A stretch of DNA of 60,000 bases from Glandiceps talaboti (lineage: Eukaryota > Hemichordata > Enteropneusta > Spengelidae): contig NC_135549.1 of the NCBI RefSeq assembly GCF_964340395.1, positions 20,263,842 to 20,323,841 on the forward strand. The letters are read 5' to 3'. A model generated the notes under the pieces. It did not search any database, had not been told where the DNA came from, and was given only the letters and a program-made list of their open reading frames with translations. Numbering within the stretch: the stretch's first letter is position 1; the number at the start of each line of letters is the position of its first letter. Positions 1 through 14,200 of this stretch are shown here, in pieces. Position numbers and translations under genes: made by a program.

Positions 1-2268
1 GGGAGAGCACTTGCTGAATTGTTTGGACTTCTTGTCAAATTGTGTGTTGGTTCCCCTGTCAGGCAACGGAGAAGCCATCATTTACCCTCCAATCCTAGTT
101 TACCTCCTGAACCTGCCAGGTTGACGGCAACTTCTCTTTGTAAGTTACTAGGAAGTGGACTCTCATGGGAACCACCGACTACCTCACCTACTCCAAGGTT
201 TAGGTAAGTGTTTGTCCTACATTCATTCACTCCTCAAAAATTAAAATTGAACCTGCTGCAACTCAAAGAACCTTGTGACTTCGCAAATTGCTCATCCGCT
301 GATATCATGTGTAGAGGTGTTTTAGCTCATGCAGGGATGTTAAAGTCCACTACAGTTTTGGCTTGGATGATGTGCTCTCAGACTGGTAAATTGTTCCATT
401 GAGATACATGTATGACACACTGAGAGAAGAAATATTTCCTGATATCTAGTCTAACTGTAGCTTTTGCTAATTGTGGTTTAGTTCCATTTGTACTTAAAAG
501 ATACTATATAGACTATGTACTGTGTATGATTTTCCTGATACTGAGGTCACCTAAGTACATTTGTACATGTATTTGGGGTTCACGGTTGTATTTAATTAAC
601 TAAGGCTTACCAAATTTTACACTCACAATATTTCATATTTTACATTGCAGATTAACTTTTTTCATCTGTTCAGTTGGTTTCACCTCGTCAATGCTATTTG
701 ACGAAAAGAAGTACCCCTATCACCTAATGCTGCAGAAATTCATGTCATCTGGTGGACACTCTGCACTCTTCAAGTAGGTATATCCATTGAGTATGGTAGT
801 ATGGTGGAACAGACCGAACCATTAAACACTGCCCTCTATAGTAGCATTTGGTTTAATCAGTATGTATGGTTAAACAGATTTTTTTGCAAGAAAGCATAAC
901 CATGAATTTATACAACTGCTGACATCAGACTGGACGAATGGAACCGTTTACAAATAGGGAAAGTGAACAACTGAATTGGATTAATAACACTTGACACAGC
1001 ATGTTGGAAGTACAGAGACTTGTATTACATTCCATCATTTGAAAAGAACAGTTTTATGGCCACTTGACGTAATAGTTTACGATAACAAACAAATTTCCAG
1101 TTGCCGTGGCATTTCATGTGTGCGTGAAGAGGCCATAAAACTGTTCTTAGCAAACCATGGTGTGTAATACAAGTCTCAGCTTTTGAGCTCCCACTGTTGT
1201 GGAATATTTGTGAAGTGTAATAGATGCTGTGATCTTAGTCAACTCGAAATATTAAGTATTCAAATATACATCATCTCACCACCATTTCAGAACCTTCAGT
1301 TGGGCCTTATCGAATGGAGGAATCCTTGATGTCAAAGATGGCCTAGAACATGAAGATTTGCCGGGTAAGTAGTCTTCGCCAGACTCGTAGATGATATCAA
1401 ACAAATAATTCAGGAACATTTATGTCCTGATTGTGTGTGATGTATGTACAATTAGAGTATATGAAACCATATTATTATTACATGATTGCTTGCACCGGTG
1501 CACAAGCATACTAGTGGTATTTTCACTGCAGTGCAATACTGAAAATAAATCTGCATGCAAATGAGGACGTGATTGTCTGTTCTACACAAAAGTGTGTGAA
1601 CACTTTGTGTCATTTTTACGTAAATTTGTTGTTTCAGATAAACGTCTAAAAATAACCAAACCCCATGCCGCTCGAGTACCAGTGTGGGTACACTCAGTGG
1701 TATTTGCACTCGTGCTTGCAGTCTTTTCTGCTGCACTTCCACTCGCCACGCTTACGAAAGTAGTACCGCAGAGAACACTGCAAGTGCTCATGCTAATACC
1801 CCGAGTATGCCACACTTGCACTCGCTGTCATGGGGTTCTGTCATATTGTTTTCACATTTCACACATAATAATATTTGAAAGATAGTATTAAACCAAGAAT
1901 GCCATCCTTTTTCTGCCATGAAGTGCTGGGAATAAGGGATTTTAAAGGTATGCTACAGTGCAGAATGACTTAGTCACCTCTGAGGGTGAAGGACACCCCT
2001 AGTGGCCAAACGATAAAATCTTTTTATCTTTATGTTAACAGTGTATTGTATTTTAACACCTCTAAGTTTGCGTTTCACACTTGACAAACTCTCTATGTTT
2101 ACTTGGTTAGATGGAACTGGTGAATTTCTAGATGCATGGTTAATGCTTGTTGAAAAGATGGTGAACACCAAAGCAGTATTAGAGTCACCTCACACTTTAC
2201 CTGCAAAGATATCTCAGCCTGGAATTGTACCATTCAGTCCTGTTCAGTTTCTCATACATACACACAAG
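1..2268 (+). CDS. HUWE1: HUWE1 exons 1-4: end of armadillo-like region
   Basis: Exons 1-203 (open at the window edge, ends phase 2), 651-773, 1291-1364 and 2111-2268. They encode about 186 residues that match human HUWE1 downstream of DUF913, including [28 protein letters not shown] and [18 protein letters not shown]. Human structures show this part as helical repeats of the solenoid ring (family knowledge). Donors are GTAAGTG, GTAGGTA, GTAAGT and GTAGGC, and acceptors are pyrimidine-rich CAG or TAG. No catalytic motif is expected here. Confidence 0.95.
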
Positions 2269-5200
2269 GTAGGCAAATACATTGGTCTTAATATAGCATG
2301 AGTAGTGTATTTCATTGAGACGCTTGTAGAGACATGATGGTTGAATGATTAGGGAGATATGCTTGGAATCTACAAGTTGACTGTTCAAGCCTGCCACTGA
2401 CATCTGTTTTCGTATAGCAACATTTGAGCAAACATTGTGGCCCTGTCAACCTAGCTGTATACTGGGGGGAGCTGATAGGATAGAAATTACTATATGAATT
2501 TAACCCAATGTGTATGCAGAGGGTACAGTGGATTGTGTACTCCCTGGAGAGAACTGACGATGTTTAGAACATGTGTACAATTTACAATTACAGCACTCAT
2601 TATGGAAGGTGTGTTAAAATGTGTAGAACTTAATATTTGTAATATATGAGGAGTTCATTTAAATATTGTGTTGTATTTGTTTTGTTATTCAGGCTGCATT
2701 TAATGCAATTATGAACCTGTGGGACAGGAAGCCTTTAAAAGTATATGGTGGGAGAATGTCTGAAAGTATGTTAGCAATCCTTTGTCACATCCTCAGAGGA
2801 GAGGCAGTCATCATGGAGAGAATGGAAAAAGAGAAATTAATCTTAGGAGTGCCAGCTGAGAGTGCCTCTACATCCAACACTACTACTACTACTGGTGGTG
2901 GTGGTGGTGGTGGTGGTGGTGGTAGTGGTAGTGGTAGTGGTAGTGGTGGTGGTGGTGGTGGTGGTGGTGGCAGTGGAGGTGGTACCAGCAGTGGCAGTGG
3001 TACAGGTGGTGGTGGTGGTGGTGTTGGTGGTGGTAGTAGTAGTGGTAGTGGTGGCATAAGTGCCAGCAGTGTTCTAGGTGGCTTTGGAGGAATCCTTGGC
3101 AGAGCAAGAGAACCAGAACCTAATCCTCAACATATGCAACAGGTAAGTTTATGGGACTATCACATAAGATGTTTCAGTTGTAGTTAACTTGGTAGCACTA
3201 GTCATTAGTATTGCACCAATGTAAGGCCTGAGAATGTGCATGTTGGCACAGCATAAAGAAGGGTGAAGGCTACTAAATTGGGTTTTGCTAACCCTTTTGT
3301 ATAATTATTTCAAATGATAGGGATTAAACTATTTCTTATTTATTTGTAAAATTGTTTCATTTTGATTGTACACTACTAGAGTATGCCAATATATCTTCCC
3401 ATATATGCTGCCTTTGAAAAATCAAATGTTGTCTGGTGTTACCCTGGTAGTTGAGCCTTCGGTTTTCTTAAGATAGAGACAAACTAAAACTATCGTTGCA
3501 ACATGTTGATACAACAGTGATAAGCTACTGAATGGATGTTGGTTTAATTATAGTTTCTTAAAAATTAGTTTATTTAGAGTTCAATGAACTTGCAGTGCTG
3601 TTTTAGGGCTTCCAGTGTTTACACTATGTTGATCATATTGTGATTAGAGTCGCACAACACAGGATCCGCTATCATCCACTTGTGTAATGTACCACATTGA
3701 AGAAGAACAATAGAATGTAGTTTGTGTCTATCTCAGTAAACCGAAGGCTGGATTATCAGTGCCATATTTGATATGCAAAACAACCTTTGATGTGTATTAG
3801 GTTACGCTTGTACCATAAAGCCTGCATCAGAGGTGTCCATCAACCTCATTATGCAGAGAATACCTAAAAAAAAATATCTAAGCAATCATCTTATCCTTGG
3901 TGTACATGTGCGTGTAGATGATCGTATGCAATCAGTCTCTCATGCCAAAAAAAAATGAAATGAAACATGAATCATGAAAACTTGTCACATTTGACATGAT
4001 TGATTGGCACTATGGCAGTACCATAAATTCAAATTGTGTTATTCTTATTTCAGTTAATGGACATGGGCTTCACAAGAGAGCATGCAAGAGAAGCTCTATC
4101 ACATACATCGTCCATTGAACAGGCGACAGAATGGATCTTAACTCATCCACCTCCACTACCAACTGGATCTCAGGTTCGTTCACATTTTATATGTATGTTT
4201 AGGGGTACAATGGACTTCAAAATCACAGGAATCCCTTGCTTATGATTTGAATATACTGTTCCTAGTGTAGGGAATATTTGGATAAAAACTGCTTTTAAAA
4301 TGATTAGTTTTAGTTTTAATAGATCTATAACATATACCAGACAGTATAACATATCAAACAGTGGGTGTGTAGGGTAATAACTCTCAGTGACAGCTTTTCA
4401 TCCTATTTTTACAGGATTTGGTGGCAGACCTTGGACTGACGGAAGAAGATCAGATGATGAGAGCCATTGCCATGTCATTGGGCGAAAATGTTCTTATGTC
4501 AACAGAAGAGGTACATTCAAAAGTTATACTAGTGCAGCTGGTTGTGTCATAGATGAATTCAATGTGTTATGAAATTTAGGAAATTTATGTCTTGTAGCAT
4601 ACATGTAAGAATACTAGCTAGTATTATACATTTTAAGAATTAATGTAAATTGTACAGGTGTGCTACAACACTATTGGCGCCATTTTTCTAGAATTCAACC
4701 AGGCAGCCATTTCCACACCTGAATGTTATCCTGATTCAGACTGGCCTATTACCAAATTAAAAAAATTTTGAACCGATATTGAACCTAAGACACTATCAAT
4801 AATTTGTCATTTTACAGGAAGAAGAAAAGAAAAAGAAAGAGGAGGAAAAGAAAAAGGAGGAGCAAAGGAAATCTTTGGAAGACAAAGACAAGATAAGAAT
4901 TGAAAATCCTTTAGAGAAGGAAGTGTTAAACAACTTCACTGCCAAGATGATGCCAGGGTGTTTGAAATTACTGGATTTATTACCAGACACAGTGTACAGG
5001 ATGTGTGATCTGTTAGTGGTTGCTAATGTCAGGAATGGTGATGAATGGAGAGATGAAATGTTACTATGCCTTGTACAACAGGTATGACCATTGAAATCTT
5101 TTACTTATAAATACAAAACTGCTGACATTTCACTAAAATAGCAGTACATGTACTTTCATTGATGTGAAAACAGAAATCAGTTCGATGCTGACGAGACGAC

Positions 5201-8200
5201 GTCGAACATTTTGAATTCTCTTCTTTCTTTTTTTACTCTGAGTGGAAATTTCACTACTAAGTAGGAACCCAGACTCCATGGACATTCATTCTCACAGATA
5301 TCAGTTCGTTGATGTATTGAAAAACAATGTAATTCATGGGCATGTAAGTTTATATAACTGTGATCCCAGACATCACATAAGGTAACCTTGAAGTAATTTA
5401 GAGACAACCGGATTGATTACCCATTAAAAGCAAAGAGCGTGATTCTTAAAATGAAATTAATCGTGCAACATTTATGAAATATAACAAGGTTTCAGTTCAT
5501 TGACATACATGTAACATGTCAAAGAATACATGTTTATGGTTGTCTATCTTGTATATTGGCAAATTGAATATAGGCATATGCATAATATATCAAAGATTAC
5601 AAGTTAATGTTAGTCTGTGAATTACAAGTAATGATGCATTGTATATGTGTATACATTATTGAAGATGGTATGTTTATGTAATTTTGTCTTTATTCATGAT
5701 AAGGCATAGCTTACATCTATATGCAGTATCCGGCAACAATATGTTTGTATATATGTATATATAAAAGTTTATACTAAAAAAATATTTTATATTTATCTGA
5801 TGACAAATATGACATATTTATAAATTTCAGATATCTGAGTGTGCCATGGTGCTGTTAAAAGCTGCTGCTCCTATGACTACATCAGATACCAGAACGTTAT
5901 CTGAATGGGCCAAACAACTCACTTCGTTACCAGAAGCTGCCAAACTTGCCTCTAGAATACATCTTTTTAGTCTACTTTTTGAGGTAAAATTATATGTTCT
6001 CATGTGTAATTGTCATATCAGTTCAAAGTTTTAACAAAACTGATATATATGACACTGGTAATCCAGCCTTCGGTTTACTAAGATACACGCAAACTAAATC
6101 TATTGTTCTTCAATATAGTAGATTGCACCAGTGGGTGATGGCAGTTCCTCTGTCATGTGATTCTAAACACCTTGTGATCAAGATAGTATAAACATACGAA
6201 TTACTAAAACAGTACATGCAGGAGCATTGAATAACAGGTTGTCATGGCAACATTGTTTAACTTTGATTGGATTCATTTTTACAGCAAATGAAGATACCTT
6301 GTGCCCAGGCTGTAGAGAAGTCAGCTGTGTTGGATACATTGGTTAGATTACTAGATGCAACACAACAGTGTTTAGCTGCTGCCAAGGACAATTCAACTCC
6401 AAAGTAAGTTGTCACATAGTAGTTCTCCTGTGTACATGTAGTTGGGGTCATTTATCTACACGTGCTGATATTTGGACTTCTTAACTGTCAAAACATTTAC
6501 ATACATCAACATTTAGCATTGCACTATAGTAGTTAAATCGAGGTTTTCTATTAGTATTGTCACTTGTGAAATTCAAGCTCATAAATTCAACTGGTGTTAG
6601 TTTCAAATCAAAATGCTTAGAACTTGTAGAAGACATGTTCCATATTGTAACAAATATGTACAAAAAAAATGTACTTTGTAAAAATGGTCTGAGAATTTAT
6701 ATATCCTAAAGAAATATAAGAACTACGTCCACTTCACATAATAGTCCTGCTGTTTGTCATTCGATCGTTAGTAGAAATTTCCTTACAATTGACACATTTC
6801 ATCATGAATCTCTCCATCAAAGGTATCTGGCCTCCTTGATGCTACTCATAGACTTGTATGAAAAGACATCAATGGCAACAAAACGGAGAAAAGAACAACG
6901 AAAAGTTGCATCTCATACATGGAAGTGGTTTGATGATCGTAATGGCAAGTGGTGTCATTATAGTGCTAATAATAACAAGACCATAGATGATGCCTATTAT
7001 GCTGGTGAATCAAGTATTAGGTTTGCCGCTGGTAGAAGGAGATATACAGTACAGTTCAACCACATGGTTCAGGTAGGTGTTGTCTAGGTTCCATTGTAAT
7101 CAAAGGTTTTCAGTTCAAAGGAAGGAAGTGTATGAAGTTTATTTTGTCTGTTCGTCTGTCAGTTTGTTGTGGGAAGGGATGTATGTGTGTGTGTGTGTGT
7201 GTACGAGATGTTTGTAGCTGGTTGTATGTGTATGTGTATGTGTATGTGTCTCTGTATGTATGTATGTATGTATGTATGTATGTATGTATGTATGTATGTC
7301 TTGTGGGAAGGCATATGTGTAGGAGATGTATCTAGCTGGTTGTATGTGTGTGTCTGTCTCTGTATGTCTCTCTGTGAAGGGATGCATGTGTACGAGATGT
7401 GTCTAGCTGGTTGTATGTCTGTCTGTGAGATAAAGATTTCATTGCTTGATGTAACTAACATTTGATGTACACATAATGTGATTATCTATGAAGTAAAAGG
7501 CCATTGTATTAGTTGTGTGAACACTTAATGAGCATAATCTGATGGGCATGGTTTGATTACAATTTCCTGGTCACCTCACATTGTAAACTCTTAAACTTGT
7601 TACTCTCTTTTACAGATCAACGAGGAGACAGGTAACAGAAGACCTGTCATGTTAACTATGCCACCAAAGGAAGAAGAGCAAGACAAGAAGAACGATGCTA
7701 AAGACAAGGATGAACCAGAAGAACCAGGAAAGAAAAGAAAAACAGACATGGATGATGGTCCACCATCATCAGAAAGAAAGCTAACATCAGGTAATAGGTG
7801 GTTTCTAGCATACACCAAAGGTTGATTGTATGTACAGTAGAAATAAGTTAACTGAATTGGAGCATGTGCAGAAGTGAGCCAAAGTGTAGAACTACAGTAA
7901 TAATTATTTCATGTGAGAACTGCGTCAAATATATCAAAGTCCATGAACTAAAAATTGTTCCATGTATATGTTCAGATACTGAAGGAGGAAGCAGTGCCAA
8001 ACAAGTTTAGAAAAAAAAAATATCCAAGTTTAGAAAAAGGAATTATCTCATGTGAGACCTAAAATGTAGCAGTCAAAATATAATAAAGTGGAATGAACTA
8101 AACATTATTTCATGTATACGTTCAGATATTGAAGGAGCAAGTAGTGCAAAGCAAGCAAAGAAAAAAGATGGGAAAGCAGAGAGTGGTGAAAAAGAGAAAC

Positions 8201-11200
8201 CAGTGATAGTAGTACCTGGATTGATGTCAGATCAAATACAGACAATTATCAGGTAAGACACACTCTATAATGCAGTAGGTACTTGTGAAGTCATATAGGT
8301 TTTTATCCTTTGGGACTTGTTCAAGTTCACAGTCTGATTCACTCATTAGATTATTACATGTGTACATGAATTGTGCTTGCAGCATGAATGCACATGTCAT
8401 GGGAATGGTGGGATGTGATAGTAGAGTGGAACTTACTAATGTATGTGATATATAAAGTAACTGTGGTCAGTGCCATTTGGTTACTTAGATTTGCCAACTT
8501 TACAAGCATGAACTGAAGGGCTTAGCTTTCAGTTCATAATATTAATCATTGAAATGTTGGTAATTGCCAATATTGTAACTTGTTTGCTAACAAACAGGCA
8601 TCCTTGTGTAACGCTGTGTCATGATTTGATGTAGGATGTGATTCAAAGGCAATGGAACACCAAAGAAGCAAAAACATTGAAAGCACATAATATGACTTCT
8701 TTTCCTTCTTGAGCATCGCCTGCCTTCACAGCATTCGTATTCTTACTTAACTGACGTATACTTTCTTAAAGCATATGAGTAATAAAGCAGAAAGGCAGCT
8801 TGCATTAACCATTTTGTACTTGTGTTTGTTTACAGATGTTGTGTCGGGTTGATTAGCATTCCAGTGGATGCTGACACCTTACATTCTGTCATGAGAGTTA
8901 CCTTACGATTCACCAGACAACACCAGTTTGCTGTCATGTTTGCTGAATTAGAAGGTCCTAAAAAGTTACTATCACTCAGACAACCTTCGTCGTTCTCAGG
9001 ATTTGCATCCCTCACTACTTTGATTATCAGACATGTCCTGGAAGAACCAACCACCCTGAAATATACCATGGAGAAGGTAAGTTAATGTCACCAGTGTAAA
9101 TGTACAAAATATCTGTTTAGATGCAAAACTACATGTACATGTATTTCAAAATTCAACTAGGTTTTATACAGGAGTACAGTACTGCAGAAACTGATCTTTC
9201 AGCTAAGATGTACTCAAACTAAAACTAGTTGCTCAATTGTAAAATACCTAAAATTAGACATTATATATGTTAATTAGAGGACTTCTATTTGATCTATAAT
9301 TAGTATACATGTAGTAATAAGTTGAAATTGAGGTGCTGATTTTTGGGTGCCAAACCCAAAAATCAATTTGTCTTTTGATATTTTGCACCATACTGTGCAG
9401 GGTGTAAATATGAGTAAAGTCGTTATATTTAACCTTTTCACCACCAATTGCCCCCTGGGAATGTTTGTTCTCCACCACCCCCCTCACTGACCACCAGGTG
9501 AAAGTGAGTGTTATGTAATCAAATTGATATAAAAATACTTAGAGTTGCTCATTTTTTAAAAATGAGGTATCATTTCATTGGAAAATAAATTCTCTACATT
9601 ACACTTGCAAATACATGCATTCAAATTCCACAAACACAACCGAAATATGAATTAAAGTAATAAAATATGAATAAAACTGACACAAGTCGTTTATTTATTG
9701 ACATATCACAAATAAACAAAATATTTATATTACAAATAAAATTCAAAATACCAACATTTATGTTCCTACAAAACTTCTCTTTACTGGTTAAATTGTCAAA
9801 ATTGGCGAAAATTTGGCAGAAAATGACATTTTGAGTCGTAAAAATTTGAACGAAATTAATTAACGGCTCACTAATCCGATTATGACGCAACAGACGGTGC
9901 CGCACCGGCAATGAAAGTGTCTTAAAATATCTAAAGTTGTCACCTTGATACCTTTTGAAAAGTTGGTTTTTGTAAATATAATTCATTATTTAGCAGAACA
10001 ACAAAAAATTATTACTCAATTTATGCCAGAAATCGGCAAAAAATGACCGTAAGTCAGTAGCATCGGCGCCAAAATCGGATGGGCAAAATGGCTTTATTTG
10101 CCGACGCACATACCGACCAACGGAAATATGCAGCCTGTAATTTGAACCCACGTCGCGGTAATGTTTTCGTCACATTGAGTACATTGAGTTCACACAGCCA
10201 TCTCCTTTCATTCATAAATGCCATCAAAGTCAAAACTAAACAGAATTTTTCATGAACAGAGCCGTTATTTACATCGCAAACGATATTAGGGGAGACAATT
10301 TTCGGTGTGGCCATGTTGAAATTTGAATTTTACCGTTAAAAAACGCATTCAAAAATGTGATCGGAAAATCTTCAGATTGTGTGTAATCTACCGCCCACAT
10401 TGTACCACTGACCAGTATAAATTGAACTTGTATGAGTATTATTCATTATTGAACATTACCACAAAGAAATATGACCAAAATAATTACTTTTGGAGCTAAA
10501 TACTGGCCCCAAGGCCATAGTATGAGCGAATGCTACGGGTCAACAAGTTACGCAATTTGCCAACTTTCACTACGGCAACGGTGAATTCCCCGCCGGTAGA
10601 TCACTCGGCCCTCGTGGTAGTTCTGAAGCCTATACCGTTCCCACAACTGACCTGATGTATTCAACAATGTTTTTGAGTAAAAATTCAGTGGAAATTTCTC
10701 AGGACAGTTGTCAAAATGACATCGTAGGAGATGCTACGTGAGCCGTTAATTACTTCCGCGTTGTTGAAATTCGATCTTTCTGGCGAAAAACGCACACAAA
10801 ATTTACGATCGCTCGTCTTTCCAATCGTGCTAGAAAACCATCAAATAACATGTGTTCAAAATGGCAGACTATATAAACAAGGCTAATACGCATGTGTGGA
10901 ACTAGTTATGGCAGCAAGTTTTGCAGCAATAGCTGCCGTTAAACGGTTTGAATGTCGTAGTAGTTGAATGACCTTTGGCGTTCCCGCTGTAGAGGGAATC
11001 GGTGGGCGCCCTAGAGCGTTCCCGCTGTAGCGGGAATCGGTGGTGAAAGGGTTAACAAAACAGTTTTAAAATGTTTCAGTTGCTGTTAGTGCAACATAAT
11101 AAAGGGAATTTGACAGCCATTGTGATTGTAACAGCTTTATGTTAAAACTAAATGATGTGTCACGTTGTTTATATTGTAGGTGGTTCGAGCAGCAGCCACT

Positions 11201-14200
11201 GGTAACATTGGTAGCAGTATATGTGGTGTGTCAGCAGGTACCATAGGTGCTAAAGAATTTCATTATATGATGAGAGTTTTAGGACCTGCAGCTTCTCGCA
11301 ATCCAGACCTCTTTGTGGATGTTGCCAAAGATGTTCTCAGAGTGGCCTTACCACCACCATCAAGACGAGGTCAGTGTTTCAACAGTATTTCTGTTGATTG
11401 CTGTATTTAATTAAGACTTCTCTTACCATCGCTTATTTGTAGATTGTCAGAAAAATCTCAAAAAGTAGGCGGAAATATAGTACATGCAAGTTTCGAGTCA
11501 ACGAGGCATTCTAAAAGTAGCTTCAAACATGTTGAAAAAGAAATAAATTAGGTGGTTGCTTTTACTAGCCAATGACTTTGATTCAAATTACTTTGTGAAT
11601 CAGTGTGCAAGACAGGTATTTTTCCCAAAAATATTAATCTGTATTAGTGTAAGTTACGACATGAGCCGAAGGCTGGATTACCAGTTATACATACAGATAC
11701 TAATGGACTGAGTTTTCTCTTTACAGATGATGATGAATCTCGTCTGGTAGGACCCAGTGTTCCACAGATTCTGAAGACTCTACCAGCTAAAAGTGCAACC
11801 CCTGGAGCAATGGATGGCCCAATAAAACAAGTACTTTGCGATCTACTCAATGCTTTGGCAGAACCTGTAGAGGATGTCACAAACGAAGGTACATTTATTT
11901 ATAGCTTTAGAAACTTTGGAAAGATTTACTTAATAAGTGCGAGAGATTTGTACTCTGCTAAACACTGCAGTATTTGTATTTTGTAAAAGTAAAATTTCCC
12001 TACAGAACAGAGCACTATGGCAGCAGTGTTTTAAGTTCATAGGTTTGTGAAATTTCCAAAGTATTTGACTAGGGGACTCATTTACTGTACAGTAAAACCA
12101 TGTCCGTCCATCAACGGTGATACAAATCCTGTTTACACATGTTAAGGAGTCTTACCCTATTCCATCCCTAACCTAACTTTTAACCCAACTCCCTAGCTTG
12201 AATACAAATGTGTATATATTTCTAACATTCACTCTTCCATTAGTGTGTTCAGTGGCTTGACTTTAACACCTTTCATATTTTGATTGCTGTGTGGGCTAAC
12301 TATGATATTCTTCCTTCCACTGTGCTGTGGTTGTTTGCCATCTTTGGTCCTACACCATTGTTCTTTGAACGATTGTTGTTTGCCCAGGTCCTGAACAATT
12401 GTTCTTTGCCCAGGTCCAACAACTTTCTCTCTATACGTACCACATTCATGCATTGGTTGCTGTTGGGCAAGACCTAACATTCTCTCCTCCACTGCTGTAA
12501 GTGGATAATGTGGGTCTTACAATTACAAAAATGTAACATTCTCCTTTGTTTGCTGTTTGGGTCGATGTTTAATACGATTGTAAGATTATCTCCTTCACCA
12601 ATGTACATTTTCACTTTCATGTCCACTAGAGATAGTATGCTTAAATGATTTGCTTTGGTCAAACAACATTCCCTCTCCTAGAGCTGTTTGACAGTTTGAA
12701 AAAAGAAAAGAAATTAACAACAGGGCTTCCACTTTGATGGGAGTCTGGGTTTCTGTTTTGTCTATACTCTCACTTTTGTATGAGGCTCGAGTACAACAAT
12801 GTCTGTTCTTCCACAGCTGTTGAGTTCAGTAATTATTTTATTATACATATCAGTGAATATAATGATAAGGTTATAATGTGGCTTTATTTTTGTGAGTTCT
12901 TTGTTCATTATTCTATTATTCTATTCTATTCTATTATATTATATTAAATTATATTATATTATTATATTATATTTTATTACGTCATTATCCCTCACAAGGA
13001 AATTTGTCTTGCAACAACACAGAATTACACATTAAAATACCAAGAACAACATTAAAAGGGAAGTACGAAGATGTTGAAAACTGAGTAAAAGACTACATTA
13101 AAAAAGAAGTTATGTGCCTTATTTATTTGTTTTTGTTATTTATGTGCTTTCTTTTAATTTCTGTTTATTTATTTTTCTGTTTTATTCATGATTGTGATTG
13201 CGTGCACAGAAAACAAACCCAAAGTAGACAACGATGAGAATCACAGCATGGTGCAAGAAGAGATAGGTCAGGTGCTTCGAGAGGTGGGTGATGATTTCAT
13301 ACGACAGTACTCACGTAGTGGTAGTGGTAGTAATAGTGGCGACAACAGAAGTGTTCAAAGACAACACAGTGAACTTGGTGTAGAAAGAGTAGAAGAAGAG
13401 AATCAGGTACAAATGAACCTACTCAACACCTCTGTCATACACTAGCGACCGTACTTTCCGAGTCAGTTGAAGGGATATTAATAATTATAAGGCCTAATAA
13501 AAAAATTGTGTGGTTCCAATTATGCTCAATTTTAGAATAGGTGGGGTAGGTAGATTTTTTATTTTATTTTATTACATATTTTTGTCTTTGTGAGTGTGTA
13601 GTTCAGGTTTTCCATTGTTTTCCAAATGGTCTCTGTGTTGTTTATTTCTTCCTCTCAGCTATTACAGATTGGAACATTTTTATTTTGTCTTTTTATGTTG
13701 ATGACAGTTTCCGCATCCATTATTTCTTGTGAGACTTCACAGTTTTTGCAGGGTTCGCACGGTCCTGGAAAACCCTGGAATTTCAAACCCTCCCTGGAAA
13801 ACCCTGGAAAACCCTGGAAAAATGCGCCCTACCCCTGGAAAACCCTGGAAAATGATCATGTTCAATCGATCGATTAATATTGACGATCGTCATGTCCGTG
13901 CTCGAGCCACCCATTCATATGATTCTGAATTCGTAAATGTGAAATCGCGAAAATATTTTCAAAGTCATTCGCCACGCTGGGTGATGAATTAAAATTCACG
14001 CCGATTGAACCCAGACAGTCAAGTGATCGTTCCACGAGACACTTTGCCCCACAGACCGTGCGTATTTATAGTTGAATGGGCGCCGCAGTGTTTCTTTCGA
14101 TCTTGCATATATTGCTACTCCGTACATCTCCCAGTTGTCATTTCAGGGACATGATATTGGAACAGTCCCGGCCGGGGTAACATGTACAGTAGGTCTGTTA

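Noticed and set aside
10054-10314. 86-codon minus-strand frame in the piggyBac-like element as transposase
   Set aside because: It is short and shows no DDE-type or other transposase motif.
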